The notes under the pieces are model-generated. The model saw nothing but the letters and a program-made list of their open reading frames with translations, was not told the DNA's origin and did not search any database. The translations under genes and the position numbers were made by a program. Positions 28,801-40,600 of a DNA stretch of 64,000 bases are shown here, piece after piece. Position 1 is the stretch's first letter. Each line of letters opens with the position of its first letter. This DNA comes from Echinococcus granulosus (taxonomy: Eukaryota; Platyhelminthes; Cestoda; Cyclophyllidea; Taeniidae): positions 64,797 to 128,796 of the forward strand of contig NW_020170560.1 in NCBI RefSeq assembly GCF_000524195.1. Reading direction: 5' to 3'.

Positions 28801-29592
28801 TGAAGAGGTGAGGTCAGTTAACCATCCAGCCAACCAAACACTCAATAATGGAATAATCAATGAAGGACTTACTTGATCCAAGATGAAACTGTCAATTTGG
28901 GTGAGCGGGTGGGTTGTGGAGTGTTGATGAAGTAAAGAGGTAAAATTATATAACCAACCAACTATCCTTGCCATCCTTTAATCAGTTAAGGAGGAATTGC
29001 TTCCCTAAATGGAGCTGAAGTGGGATTAGAGTATGTGGTACTTATATACGCACAATATTTATTGTGCCAGTCTTCAAACACAAGAGGGGATGGATGGACC
29101 ACCAGAATATTGGAAATTATTTGCACTTTTTGCGTAATAAATCTTGGAAAGCATCCTCTTTATCCTTATTATGGGCTTTTACTTTCATTATCTTAATTCC
29201 ATTTACTGTTTGTGGTGTTGAGGGCGATCAGATGGGGAAGGAAACCGTGAACACCATGTAGATGATGGAAGTTTGATGTCTCTATGTCTTGAAGATACCC
29301 TCCTTCCTTATCCATACGTCCCCACCTTTTCACTTCCACCACTCCCAACCATTGTGTGGTTCAATCTGGCATTGCAGTTGTTCACATGCGACAAAAACGA
29401 CGATTTCCTCTGCCAGTGTCAGTGATGGATGTCAAAGGAAAGGTGTCATCGTAAGCATTAATAGCTGTTGGAATTCTCAATTTTTGACTCTGGTTAATCC
29501 TAGACCTACAATTTACCAGCCCACTACACTTCACAGTCTGCGGTCAATTCAGTGGACTCTATTCTGGATTTCACTTCATTATGAACCATAAA
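25849..29592. other. Non-coding stretch with purine-rich low-complexity DNA
   Basis: From about 27,840 to 28,690 the plus strand is strongly purine-rich (many gga, gaa and agg blocks), which produces long Ser/Phe/Leu/Pro-rich open frames on the minus strand, such as 28,104-28,487; these are compositional artefacts. Between 28,775 and 28,975 a block of about 130 bp seems to be repeated imperfectly in tandem ('gggtggtgga…gaagaggt…aaccatccagccaacc' against 'gggtgggttg…aaagaggt…aaccaaccaactatcc'). No gene recognised. Confidence 0.5.
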
Positions 29593-31886
29593 TTAGTAGT
29601 TGTCTGGAGTGAAGTGCTGGAAGTAATCATTCCTTTCTTCGTCCCCTTCTTCGCCCTTGTTTTTCTTTAAAGCGACTTCGGCATCTCTTCCATCAGATTC
29701 TTCGTATCTGAACTCCTGGGCCCGCTCTAGCACCGGTCTGGATGCAAAAATTACGCTCTCCTTTGCATGAAACGCTGCAATGCATTTGAAGTTGAGCGTA
29801 GACCATTTGTTTGAGTCTTTATTGACTTTTTTCGCATACCTCACCACAACCACCTGACACAAGATGCGGGGAATTGGGGAATAGCACATCAGATTTGCTT
29901 TGCAAACCATCAGTCTTCATTGTGATCCTATCTCCCATAGTACCAAGAGACGGTGGAGACTGAACCTCGTGAATGGAATTAGGGGCTGTCTACCATGCGA
30001 GCCCAATTCAAATTAAGTTCCAAGTCTAAGCTTCTGACCTCCTGGTCACATGTGCTGTATGTTCTTGAGTATTTGGAGACGATGAGTTAGCAGACCGTGC
30101 CATCTGGCTTCAATCCGATACTGGATCATGTTGAAACAGAAGAAGCATCTACTTCTCATAATGCTCAATTACACGTTGTCATTGACACCTCGCATCAGTG
30201 TTAAGCATGAGTGATGGAGATATCAGTGGAGACATCCGTAAATGCCGTGTTATTTAACAGGTGGAGTCACACCTACATGTATGGGGAGTTGACAGCAGAC
30301 CTCAAGTATGAAAACTAATTGCTTCATGATGCTTCAATAATCTGATGATAAAGGTCTATGTCCCATTCTCAAGGCTATCTTGAGTTGCAAAGAATGTTAT
30401 AGAAGACAGACAAATCCATGTAAGAACCCCAAAACTACGAAATCCACCTGATAAGGGGTTGGTTACCTTCAACCCATATTACCTCTAATCGCTCCTTTCT
30501 TGCTCCAGATTTTCTTTCCTTGAGTTGGGTGTCCCGGTGGAGCAGGAGCCTCAGACGTTCTGGTATTCCCTTCAGTCTTCGTGGTTTGCACACTGGCCTG
30601 GTGGCTGGCAACCGCAGCTGGCTAATGACGGCGGACGGCATGTCTTTACAGTGGTACCAATTGTCTCATAAACCTGCTTCTGAATTGGTATGGCTACCAC
30701 TTCAGTAAAGACTTCATTTTTCATACCTTCACAAAGCCTGCTAACTACTTGTCTCTCCCTCCCCCTCTCTTCCTCTCTAACACACCACACATCTCCCAAC
30801 ACCTTCTAACTAGAGAAATTTAACACATGGAATGGGATCAAGCTTGAATGACAACTCCACGCCAGAAATTCGGTGATGCGAAGGAGAGGAGGCGAATAGA
30901 AGCCTTCCCCAATCCGCAGGAAGCGGTTCTGTGGAGAGGAGTTTCGTGTTTAATCGGTAGTAGCAGACGCTAATGATGGTGTTAAAATCCATTTGAAGGA
31001 GAATGCCTCCAGAAACAGACCCCAGCCGGGACAGTGCTGATGGTCTTCAATACCTTCATTTGATCACCAATTTTGCCTCCAAAGCATTGCGCTATAAACA
31101 ACCCGTGAAATGCCCAACTTGTCGCGGATCTTTAGCTGAACCTCCCGAGCACATGCATGCACACTTCTCTTGTTTGCTCTTTCTTTATTGAGAGTAGCAA
31201 CAGCACCACCTTATAACAATACTTCGTACTTTCGCAAGAAGTGCTGATAGAACTGCCTTTCCTCTCTACTCGGTTACCATATTCATCACGGCTAAATACT
31301 TTACACTTAATCTAAAGAAAAGCCAGAGATTCGATGCTTCTACGGCTATCTATCCAGTTTGACACATCCTCGGGGATCCACTTCACTTCGCTTCCTTGAA
31401 ACTAAATGATTAGTGTAAATGCAAGTGCGGAGTTGGGCGCAGTGAGTAGGCGCCGCAACACAATATGCTTCAAGGCCGTGAAATGCGGATACGTGGATGA
31501 GGCACTGAAACCACTTCTGACGATTCATTGTCGCCATAGTCGCCTTCCTCGGATGTTCCGGTTTTGAAAAGAACGTATTAGGATTATTGTTCGGTTGATA
31601 ACGTGATTCCTTAAGGACAACGCACTATCTACAGCTTTGAAAATGTTGCCTTACCTCTCCAACTACCCATTTTTTTCGTATCTGTAGGTGATTTAGTCCC
31701 CAGGTCGACACTCACTACCAGTCTTTTGGAAAAAAGCATTCCTGTGGGGCGAGAAATAACCTCCACTCCACGAACAGCAATAGTGTTGATTCCTCGATCA
31801 GAGTCTGAGATTGTGTTGCATAAAGTGTTGTCTAGTGATTGTGGCAGATCCTTGGCAATATCAAAAAACCCACGCCTGAAGTCATT
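29593..31886 (-). CDS. Poorly resolved minus-strand gene candidate (several exon-like frames)
   Basis: Several minus-strand frames look coding, though I could not join them all in phase. (a) 31,886-31,655: 77 codons with GFFDIAKDLPQSLDNTL and VRGVEVISRPTG, ending at a good GTAAGG donor. (b) 31,210-31,064: includes REVQLKIRDKLGISRVVYSA. (c) 30,992-30,825: begins MDFNTIISVCYYRLN and continues STEPLPADWGRLLF. (d) about 30,710-30,480: soluble frames with competing short introns. (e) 29,853-29,593: after acceptor 'cttgtgtcag', 86 residues with VVVVRYAKKVNKDSNKW, then a strongly charged end (KNKGEEGDEERNDYFQ) and a stop. Upstream of (a) the same frame continues but is broken by TAA at 31,887-31,889. 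It could be one gene, two, or a decayed copy. No family is recognised. Confidence 0.35.
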
Positions 31887-32118
31887 TTACAGTTGTGAGA
31901 AAATTTTCCCTATGCTGACCTTATCAGCATCAACGATGGTTTCTAAAAGGTTATTTTCTACAGACTCGATAAGTGTGCTAGATGCTTCAGTTCCTCCTGC
32001 ATGTTCATTGACAACCGAACTCTACACTGAAATGGGCCTTGAAGTCAATTTCAGAAGATAAACGAAAGCATTTCCATCTATGAGGCGGAAGGGGAGTTCA
32101 ACGCATGGTTAGCAATCC

Positions 32119-32460
32119 ATGCAATATATCTCACCTTCACTGTGCATGGTCGAAGCATTCCTAAATCTACATTACTCAAATTACTGTCTTTTTCGGTGGG
32201 ATAACCAAGAGATATCACAAGTATGTTGTTCCGCTAAAGCGGAAGACATCGCCACAAGCATGACTGAGCAAAAGCTGACGGATGGTCAAAGACGCAGGAC
32301 ACTGCAGAGCCAAAAATTTGGGGGAAGTTTAACTAAATTTTACCTCATAACAATACTTGTTTGAAACTTACACAAGATAAAGAGGTAGACTTGAAACGTG
32401 CAGTTACTCGCTGTCCTATCTGGGAGATTCAAGATTTCATAAAACAAAAACTCAAGGTCT
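32119..32460. repeat. Dispersed repeat fragment shared with the 9.3-kb unit
   Basis: The block around 'gataaccaagagatatcaca' (32,199) and the following 250 bp resemble 49,030-49,300 (and its copy at 58,370-58,640) and, more weakly, 50,650-50,960. A shared downstream landmark is 'cttgaaacgtgcagttactcgctgtcct' at about 32,391, against 'cttgaaacgtgtagttactcactgtcct' at 49,234. These are diverged members of one family of unknown class. Confidence 0.6.
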
Positions 32461-32689
32461 AATTACCACTGACCTCAGATGGACCTTGAAGGGAGTACTC
32501 GAAATCAAATCCTGCTTTTCGTACCTCTGGTAAGGTTTCCTCCTCTAATACACACTACGGTAGGAAAACCATTTCATAGTTAAAGTATTGCTATCCTCTT
32601 TTGCCAGTTCATGAAGGGTCATCGACTACATTTATTGGTGAAGTGACGACTATTTGTAGTGCCCAAGTCTTCCCAGGAGTTAAGAGATA

Positions 32690-33340
32690 TTGTAGAAGTA
32701 TGGTGAAAGGCATATGAATGATGTATAGAAGAGCTGAGGCTATCGGCCAGTGGAAGTACAATGGTGGAGCCTTGAATAGACAGGTAATGAAAACTCTGTG
32801 TTAACCAAATAAAGTACTACATATCTCCTCTCCTTCTTTGAGCGTCGTCTTCGGCTCATTTTTTGTTCAACCTTCAGCGTCTACCATCACAACGCAGTCG
32901 GCGCTATTAAGAGGATCACCCACGAGTCAGTTGCACCAGTCATCAAAGTTGCGTGTAAATGAGAAGACAACTAACTGCAACGTCACTCGTCCCTCTTGGT
33001 AGTTCTTCTAGATCTGCAGTTACACCGAATTTGGAAACTGCATTAGGGAAAGGAAGAATGTGCTGGTCATTTCGCATGCTCATCGCTAATCGTGAAACCG
33101 ACGGCCTAAAATCCAGAGCCATATAATAAGGGACGAAAATATATTTTTGCGATTATTTCCTCTCTCCACTTTTTTTCTCATTTCAATACCATCTAGCCAT
33201 ATCTCTTTGGGTTCTATTCAGCTAGTGGAGCAGTAGAGGAGATGTTCTGCGTTTACTGTAGACAACTCCGTAACGAACTTCTCCAGATGGTTCACAAGTG
33301 ATGTCGCTAGCCGAATTTGTTAATAGCATTCCTGAAGAAA
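32690..33340. repeat. Dispersed degenerate repeat, copy 2
   Basis: Homologous over about 600 bp to 2,600-3,225 in the same orientation, with numerous substitutions and indels. A block at 33,568-33,615 ('agtacaatggcagagcctta…') repeats 32,755-32,815 ('agtacaatggtggagccttg…'), so two copies of an element end may sit here about 800 bp apart. No open frame that could be a transposase or reverse transcriptase was found. Confidence 0.55.
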
Positions 33341-34147
33341 AGTGGACTGCGATAGTTGCTGAAGGTATACGTCCTCTCCAACTTTTCTGCAAGCGACCGC
33401 GTTAAGGTATAGCCTTCGGTAACAGAACTCAAGGCAGTTGTCTCTTAGGATCAGGTTCGCCTTCCGCTGTCAAAAATGTAGCGCCCTGAGCCTTTCCTCA
33501 AGTCGAAAAGAGTCATGGAAGTGTGGCGGGAGATATGCACTGATGTGCAGAGAAGGAGAAGTACAATGGCAGAGCCTTAACTGCTCGTGTAATCAAAAAG
33601 GGAGATAAATAAACTATCAAAGCAGAGGGTAAGAAGATGTCACGTTTTAGGCGTATTTGGGATACGTTTCATCCTCCCCTGGGGCTGATGGTATCCTACT
33701 GGACCGTTGCAAGACTCGTAATTACCGACTGCCCCTCGCATCAAAAAATATTTAAACCAACACGCATTATACGACATTCTTCCCAATAATTCGCGACTGG
33801 ATTCCAAACCCGAGTGCTCCTTGATCAGACCCAATGATGACCACTGCTTCAGCTGCTAGCCTTAGTGACACAAATAGTGGTCTTTAATAACTACCCCAAT
33901 TCTGGGTGTCTATATTCTTGCAAGTGATGCTGCAAATTGACAAATGGCTCAACAGTAGACGTTCTCTCGGCTGCAGAGCTCGTCAAGTGCAGATCTGTGC
34001 ATATTCTGTTCGAGAACGTCCTTAGTGAATGTCTGATTGGGTTAAATTTCTGCTCCTTTGTTACTCATGCCACCGTAGCAAGCAAACCGGTGCCCTTTCA
34101 GACCCACAAGGGAAGTAGCTGATGGCAGTAACTAGGCGATAGGGCTA
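33341..34147. other. No gene recognised
   Basis: Only short open frames on both strands with no supporting splice context. The element-end repeat at 33,568-33,615 is noted with the dispersed repeat. Confidence 0.4.
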
Positions 34148-34873
34148 CTAACTCCACCCAAGTGGTGTGAGAATCACTGATGCACTACCAGTGAGCAGAC
34201 TATTAGCTAGATCCAGCTCATCCACTGCGACCTCGTTTCGAAGGTTACTTAACTCTAGTGTATGGGGTTTCAAATCCTCCTCCCTGGCTTGTAAATCCGT
34301 TCTGGTGACGACCGTCCGGCCACTCCGTCTGGAGCAGTCGTGGAGCTACAATGGCGGCAAGGACAACTGAACACCATTTCAAAAGAAAAGTGTCACGACT
34401 TTCTCAGCCAAAGAATAAAAAAGCATCTGCTGACACTCACAAGAGACAAGGTCCCACCTCGCCTTCCACATGAAGGCAAGAAACAACTGAAACACCAATA
34501 TGCTTGGTAGGTTTGGATGGAAACAACAATTATGGAGCCTTCCACTGTACTTATTTGAGGGCACGCAAATCACTGCCACGTCTCTAGCAGCAACAATGAA
34601 AGCCAACAGGACCTTCTTGTGCGCCCCAACTAAGAACAGACCAATTGGTGGTGAATGTAGGCTTTGACAATCCACCTCAAAGGAAATGTTCCCTTGAAGC
34701 GTACTCGTTAATGAGTACCTTCCAATCTTGGGCAGTACAAAACCAGTAAATCGCCTCCTCCTCAATCCAGGTTGAAGTAAGGATGAAAGTGTGAACAAAA
34801 CGAAATCGATAGGTGGTTGTTGAGGCACCGACTGAGTTGCGATAGGAAAATTCGAGGAGTTGCCAAGGGGCAC
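34148..34873 (-). CDS. Unresolved minus-strand coding candidate containing a CNEP1R1-exon fragment
   Basis: An open frame of 164 codons runs from 34,873 to 34,379. It contains [12 protein letters not shown], identical in DNA over 36 bp to exon 3 of the CNEP1R1 gene 1.2 kb away, but diverges sharply on both sides. Downstream, introns of about 64 nt (GTACAG…tgtttcag) and about 95 nt (GTGAGT…cattgtag) would lead into a frame at 34,345-34,148 with LQAREEDLKPHTLELSNLRN, a plausible amphipathic helix, ending in TAG. A second frame through the same acceptor ends earlier. I cannot decide whether this is a gene or a rearranged remnant. Confidence 0.25.
34610..34645. repeat. 36-bp exact copy of part of CNEP1R1 exon 3
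   Basis: These 36 bases are identical to 35,835-35,870 in the same orientation, and identity stops abruptly at both ends. See the finding on this block. Confidence 0.9.
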
Positions 34874-35487
34874 GTTGTCAAAGACGCTCTAAATAGTAAG
34901 GGCGCTGGAAATTGAGTTGATATTAATTACATCCCACCTCCACGGCCTGTGAGGACGCGTAGTCAGCCCTCATTCATACGTCGCCTCACCACCAACAGTT
35001 ACCATGACTTTCATGTACTTGAGGAACATTGATCAGCCCTTCCTCGATCCTTCATCCACATTTGCACTTACATCTCGATGGCATATTAGCCTTCCCGTCC
35101 CCTCTCCTCACACCTCCCAACGAGCACGTTTTGCTATTATTGCCAATAAGTGTGCTCCAACCAGAACCTCTACCTCGTCAGCAAATTAGCTCAGAACGGC
35201 CCTCGGCAAACCTACTGCTGTCGGAAAGAACCACGCCTCTGACTTGTCGCAACTTTGGTTAGTAGCAATCGCGAGATCAGAAAGCCCTCGTCTCCGTAAT
35301 CAACAAAACCGAGAAATACATCATGCATTCTGGCAATAGATTACGAGTCCCATGACACACCACAAGCCAACCTAAGTACACCAAACAAGTCCTTAGGCTT
35401 CTCTTTGCTTTCCCACATTATTTGGACTAACGTCTGATGCCAACACTCACGTCTACCTCTGTTGGCCCATAAGAGGCATCTACTAAA

Positions 35488-35493
35488 TTTATT
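35488..35493 (-). terminator. Candidate AATAAA polyadenylation signal for CNEP1R1
   Basis: AATAAA on the minus strand about 240 bp beyond the CNEP1R1 stop codon. It is the nearest canonical hexamer I saw downstream; use is inferred from position only. Confidence 0.4.
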
Positions 35494-35729
35494 AAGTGAA
35501 AAAATGCTCACATTTCAACCACATCATCCAATTAGCCAGACTCACTCGCATTTCAACCTGAGCATGAAGACACATAATCCCACAAGCGTACAACAGTCAA
35601 CAAAACAACAAAGAGGCATCTGCGATTGAAGAAACCAGTAAAAATAGACTATTCATGGAAGACCAGCGTTGCACTGTGCAAGCACGATGAAAGGGAGGTG
35701 GAGGAGGAGGGGGAAGGAGGAGGGGAAAT

Positions 35730-36405
35730 TCAGTTCGGCCTCGGTAGCAGAATGAGTTTTCCCGAGTTGTCACAGGTCATATTGTACTCGGCAAGAACCG
35801 TACGACAGCGCTGAGCTATTATACTCGGCAGCACGACCTTCTTGTGCGCCCCAACTAAGAACAGACCAATCATGAGGCACGTGCTCACCGCAAAACACGG
35901 ATGCTTGCCCAACGAGGTGATAAAATTTACCTGTCACGAGAAGACCAACAAACGCCAACGTCGTTAGTCACCTCCTAAAGGGTGCAAATGCACTTCTACT
36001 CTACCTGGTATGTGAGGGGGTCGGTGAGCCACAGGTAGGTTGCGGAAAGCCAGAATACAGTTGCTGCCAGCAATATGATTCGCCATAGCTTAGCCCTAGG
36101 TCGCAGTCCATCCACGATCTCTCGTAGTCGACGCTCGAATGCTTTCAAATCCTCTGTCGGCTCTGCAGCTGGGGGTGCTGACGATGCCAGAAGTTGCTAC
36201 AGAAAACATGACCTCCTGTTTAAGAGTAAGGACCCCCTAAATACTACTACATCTCAAGCGATCTGCACGTAGTAAACTAAAGTTGTTTGCCAAAATTGAA
36301 GCGCACTCGAGACTTCACTTTAACAAGGCTTGTATCCATGATGCGTGAGCGAGAGTAAATAACTATTTCCAAAACACAAGGCAGTCTACTTACCATGCTC
36401 ACCAT
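35730..36405 (-). CDS. CNEP1R1: Nuclear envelope phosphatase regulatory subunit 1 (TMEM188 family)
   Basis: Membrane partner that stabilises and activates the CTDNEP1 phosphatase, which dephosphorylates lipin at the nuclear envelope and ER and so controls phosphatidate use and membrane growth. Three exons on the minus strand, all phase 0: 36,405-36,394 (ATG, four codons), 36,196-36,005 and 35,930-35,730 (stop), giving 134 residues against about 125 in human. Diagnostic blocks are [12 protein letters not shown] (residues 19-30), a first membrane helix at about 42-60, a second at about 80-96, then [19 protein letters not shown] and [10 protein letters not shown] at the C-terminus, all nearly as in the human protein. 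An in-frame stop lies four codons before the first ATG, and its donor is GTAAGT. It is divergent from transketolase, with 1.26 kb between the starts. Confidence 0.93.
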
Positions 36406-37660
36406 CTCAAAGGCATCTCAATCACAGGTCACTCAAAACTATTCATCCCTCTCTATAGTTAACGGTGAATGAGCAATACTAAGCCTACAAAACATAGATT
36501 TACAATCGCATTACTGTCGCCAACACACACCACTCGACACCTTGGAAATCGTGAAAAAATGATAAGAATACGCGTCTCACCAGAAATCAAGTGTTTGATA
36601 GGGTAAAATGAATAGGTGGTGAGTGATATGACGAGAACAGGACTGTACACTTACCGTGTTATAAAACTGTATCATTAGGTTAAAGTAGTGGACAACTGGG
36701 CTAGGGCAACCGTGACCGAGATGGAAAAAGTCGAAAGAGCCCATTAATATAGTCATATTTTGGAATAAGAGAGCTTAGAAAGATCCCTGGATGAGTGTAT
36801 AAGCTCATTCAGGAGGCGTAAACAAAAATATTTTTGAATGGAATGCAAGTGCATGCTAGGTAATGCAAAAATTCCCATGTAGATTTCAAAGCGGCATGTA
36901 GAACTTACATTTCCTAGTCCTAAAGTAGAGCGAAAACTCTCCATACTTTTAACTGAGCAAAAGACATAAGTGCTGTTTTAAAGGCAATAAAAGAGTCTAA
37001 TTTTCAAGACTGAATGGAAGTTCAGTGTGAAGTCCAGTGACATAAGTTTAAGAGATTGCACAAATGCCTCAAACTGGAGTTATTATAACATATTATTTCA
37101 TTCTTAGGCGTTTTTGGCCTATAAAGGACCGCCAAACTCCAAAAAAATGACTGCTGGCAATGGTTTAGTTTCGGTTGCTTCAGAACTCATCAAACAAATG
37201 ATGCATGGCAATGGGGCGTTTTTATTTGTCATCTTCTAAATGATGGACCTTACAATGTGCTTTTGGAGTTACAACATTTTCTAACACGACAGTTGTTTGA
37301 GTCAACCAACTGATTATTTATAACCGCTTACGCGCTTTTACCACGTCTTGCGCACATTGCGTTGTCCCAGGTTTGTCTCGTCTATTTTCGGTCCCTTCAT
37401 GCCCTGCTCCACTCATGCAGATTTTCCGAACATTTTTGAACACTTTGTATTCTACTGATTTGCTAAGTCATCAATGAATTGTGTATTTGCCCTTAGTGGA
37501 TTTTCTCGAATTGGGATTTTTGATTTTAATTATTCTAACGCATCGATGCAGTTTAAAGTTTATTCTTATAAGTTGGGTTTTTGGAACATGATTCCTTGTC
37601 TATTTCTGAGTGCATTTCTCAGTATTCTCACTTGTTACTCCTGTCTTACTCAATTTAGAC
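36406..37660. promoter_or_regulatory. Divergent promoter interval between CNEP1R1 and transketolase
   Basis: The start codons of CNEP1R1 (-) and transketolase (+) face away from each other across this interval, so both promoters should be here. No convincing gene or conserved element was seen. Its last 100 bp are pyrimidine-rich and end in 'caatttagac' directly before the transketolase ATG. Confidence 0.5.
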
Positions 37661-40600
37661 ATGGACTCCAAAATCGCTCTTCTTAAAGATGCCACTACTC
37701 GGCTCCGCATAAACAGCATCAAAGCCACGGATGCCGCAAAATCAGGCCATCCCACCTCATGTTCTTCCATTGCCGAGGTCATGGCTGTCCTCTTCCTCGA
37801 TGAGATGAAATACTTTGTTCATCAGCCACGTCACCCCTCAAATGACCGCTTTGTGCTGTCCAAGGGTCACGCGGCTCCCATACTTTACGCCGCTTGGGCC
37901 GAAGTCGGACATCTTTCAGAAAGTGAACTCCTCAATCTGCGCAACATTGACTCCGATCTTGAAGGCCACCCTACGCCTGTTTGTTGCAGTTTTTAAGAAA
38001 CATTCTTTTGTGCCATCCAAAAGTCTAACAACCACTTCCTACCCTTGTGTTCCAGCGCCTCGACTTTGTTGATGTGGCTACAGGTTCCCTTGGCCAGGGT
38101 CTGAGCAATGCTGCTGGTATGGCTTACACGGGCAAGTACATTGACAAAGCAAAGTACCGCGTCTACTGCATAATCGGTGACGGTGAATCCGCTGAGGGTA
38201 GCATATGGGAGGCCCTGGCGTTTTCTTCTTACTACAAGCTGGACAACCTTGTGGCCATTTTCGACGTCAACCGCCTCGGTCAGAGTCAGCCAGCATGTCT
38301 CCAGCACGATCTAGACTGCTACCGGCGTCGCGTTGAAGCTTTCGGGTACCTATCCTGAGGCGATTATTCAAACGTGTGAAAGTCTACTGCATTTATAAGA
38401 TTCGTCAATATTTTCCATTCCTGATTTTAGATGCCATGCCATAGTTGTGGACGGTCATAATATTCCTGAACTTTTGAGGGCATTTGAGACAGCCCGCTCA
38501 ATCAAGGGAAAGCCCGTGGCACTGATTTTGAAGACCTATAAGGGTTACGATTTTCCTGGTATCTCGGATCAGGAGAACTGGCATGGAAAGCCCCTGGGCA
38601 CTAGCGCCGCCAAGACCATTGAGCACTTAGAGAAGACGCTGATCGTCCCCTCGACCTTGGGCAAACTAAAGCCTCAGGAACCAGTGGTAGACTGCAAGGA
38701 GATGCATCTCATTGGCACCCTTAAGCTGACCACCCCTCCGCCCTATAAGAAGGGTAATAAGGTGAGCTGATTTTCTCCCTTGTATACTTGTCGATTTAAT
38801 GCACCAACATTTATCCAAACAATACACATCAACAATTAGCTTTAGTCATGTCTGGTTACCCGTTTGCATGTCCACGTTGACCGCGTCTTTTCGGCTAGCC
38901 GAGTATTTCTGCGTCGTGGATGACAACTATGCCGAGGTGTTTTACTGTCTTGTAGATTGCGACGCGTGAGGCCTACGGCAAAGCTCTGGCGCGCCTGGGC
39001 TCCACCTATTCGCGGATAATTGGTTTGGACGGAGACACAAAGAATTCCACCTTTTCTATCTACTTACGTGATGCGCGACCAGAGCAGTTCATTGAATGCT
39101 TCATAGCGGAGCAGAATCTCGTGGGTGTGGCTATTGGCTGTGCCACGCGTGAGCGCACTGTGCCTTTCGTGAGCACATTTGCAGCTTTCCTATCCCGCGC
39201 CTACGACCAAATCCGTATGGGTGCCATCTCCCAGACCGACTGTAATTTCGCCGGGTCCCATGTCGGTGTCAGCATTGGTGAGTCACTGTGTGGTTGCAAA
39301 CATTTATCTCTGTTGGCAGGCAAACCGCGACGCTTTATCATTCAGTTAAAACCCAGATGTTCCTAGCCTTTTCATTTCCAGTTAGGACAAGTTTTGACCA
39401 TAGAATTTAGTAATCACTCAGTGCTTGAAGTTAATGCAGTGCTAGCGTGAAAACCAGGATTCAGTTGATCCATTATTTTGAGACTTTTGCAGCGTATGAT
39501 GCTCTGAGGTTGGTATGGCATGTTCTTCGATTCGGATGCCCTTCGTCGCACACATAAAATCCAGCACAACCCTCAAGAGTTTTCTATAGAGAAGTTGGAA
39601 TTTACTGCATCCACAAAGGGCTTTTCGAAGCACATCTTACCTCCATGCTTAGTTTGCCTGCTTGTGCGCTTTACTATCTCGCCTTTCATTGGTTCGTAGA
39701 AGCAGCCAAGGCTAGTCATTAGGAGCATGGAGTCCATTACGCCTTATGCATGGTTGTAGTGTGACGCATTGATGTTAATTCCTCCTCATCGTAATGCTAG
39801 AGGCAGTGGAGGGTGTGTGAATGACTTGAGGTCTGTACAAGCTGTGTAGTTTAAGTTCTGTTCGGTATGCATTTTGACTTTGGATTGGCCATTTGTGATT
39901 ATCACGGATTATTTGGTAGGGTAGACGGAAATTCGTGCTAATAAGGCTCAGTGTCGTTTTGTTTCTCGGTTCTGTTGTAGTGGTCCTCTGTGGTTTTAAA
40001 ACTCGATATCAAAGTCCCTTCTTGCTGCTCCTTTTTTGTGCAATGGCTAGTCGATTCACTAGTTTAAGAGGCAAAGCGACCATCCATTGGTATAGATGTA
40101 CACGTGTTTCCATCAATCACAATGCGATGGAACGTTCGAAATCCAAGTGTGTGTGCGGTAAGAATGGAGAGGGATGTCCTAACTGTGCGTTCATTCCCAT
40201 TGAACATTGAATGCTACCCTGTTTTAGGCGAAGACGGTGCTAGCCAGATGGGGCTGGAAGATCTGGCAATGTTTCGTGCGATCCGCGGTTCCACAGTCTT
40301 CTATCCATCAGACGCCGTGTCCTGTGAACGCGCCGTCGAGCTGGCCGCCAATACTAAGGGTATTTGCTTTATCCGCACAGGTCGCCCTGCGGTCCCTGTC
40401 ATCTATGATGCTAATGAGGACTTCGTCATCGGTAAGGGCAAGGTAGGTTTCACTCTCTTACCTTCCTCTCTTTGCTTGAGCTGTTTCGTAATCCACTAGT
40501 GTCGTTTCGTCTAGACTAGAAAACTCGTATATCCTGCTATCAGGTAACTACTGTTCTTTTACTGTTCGTTTCGTTACATTGATGGATGTGAATTGGAATC

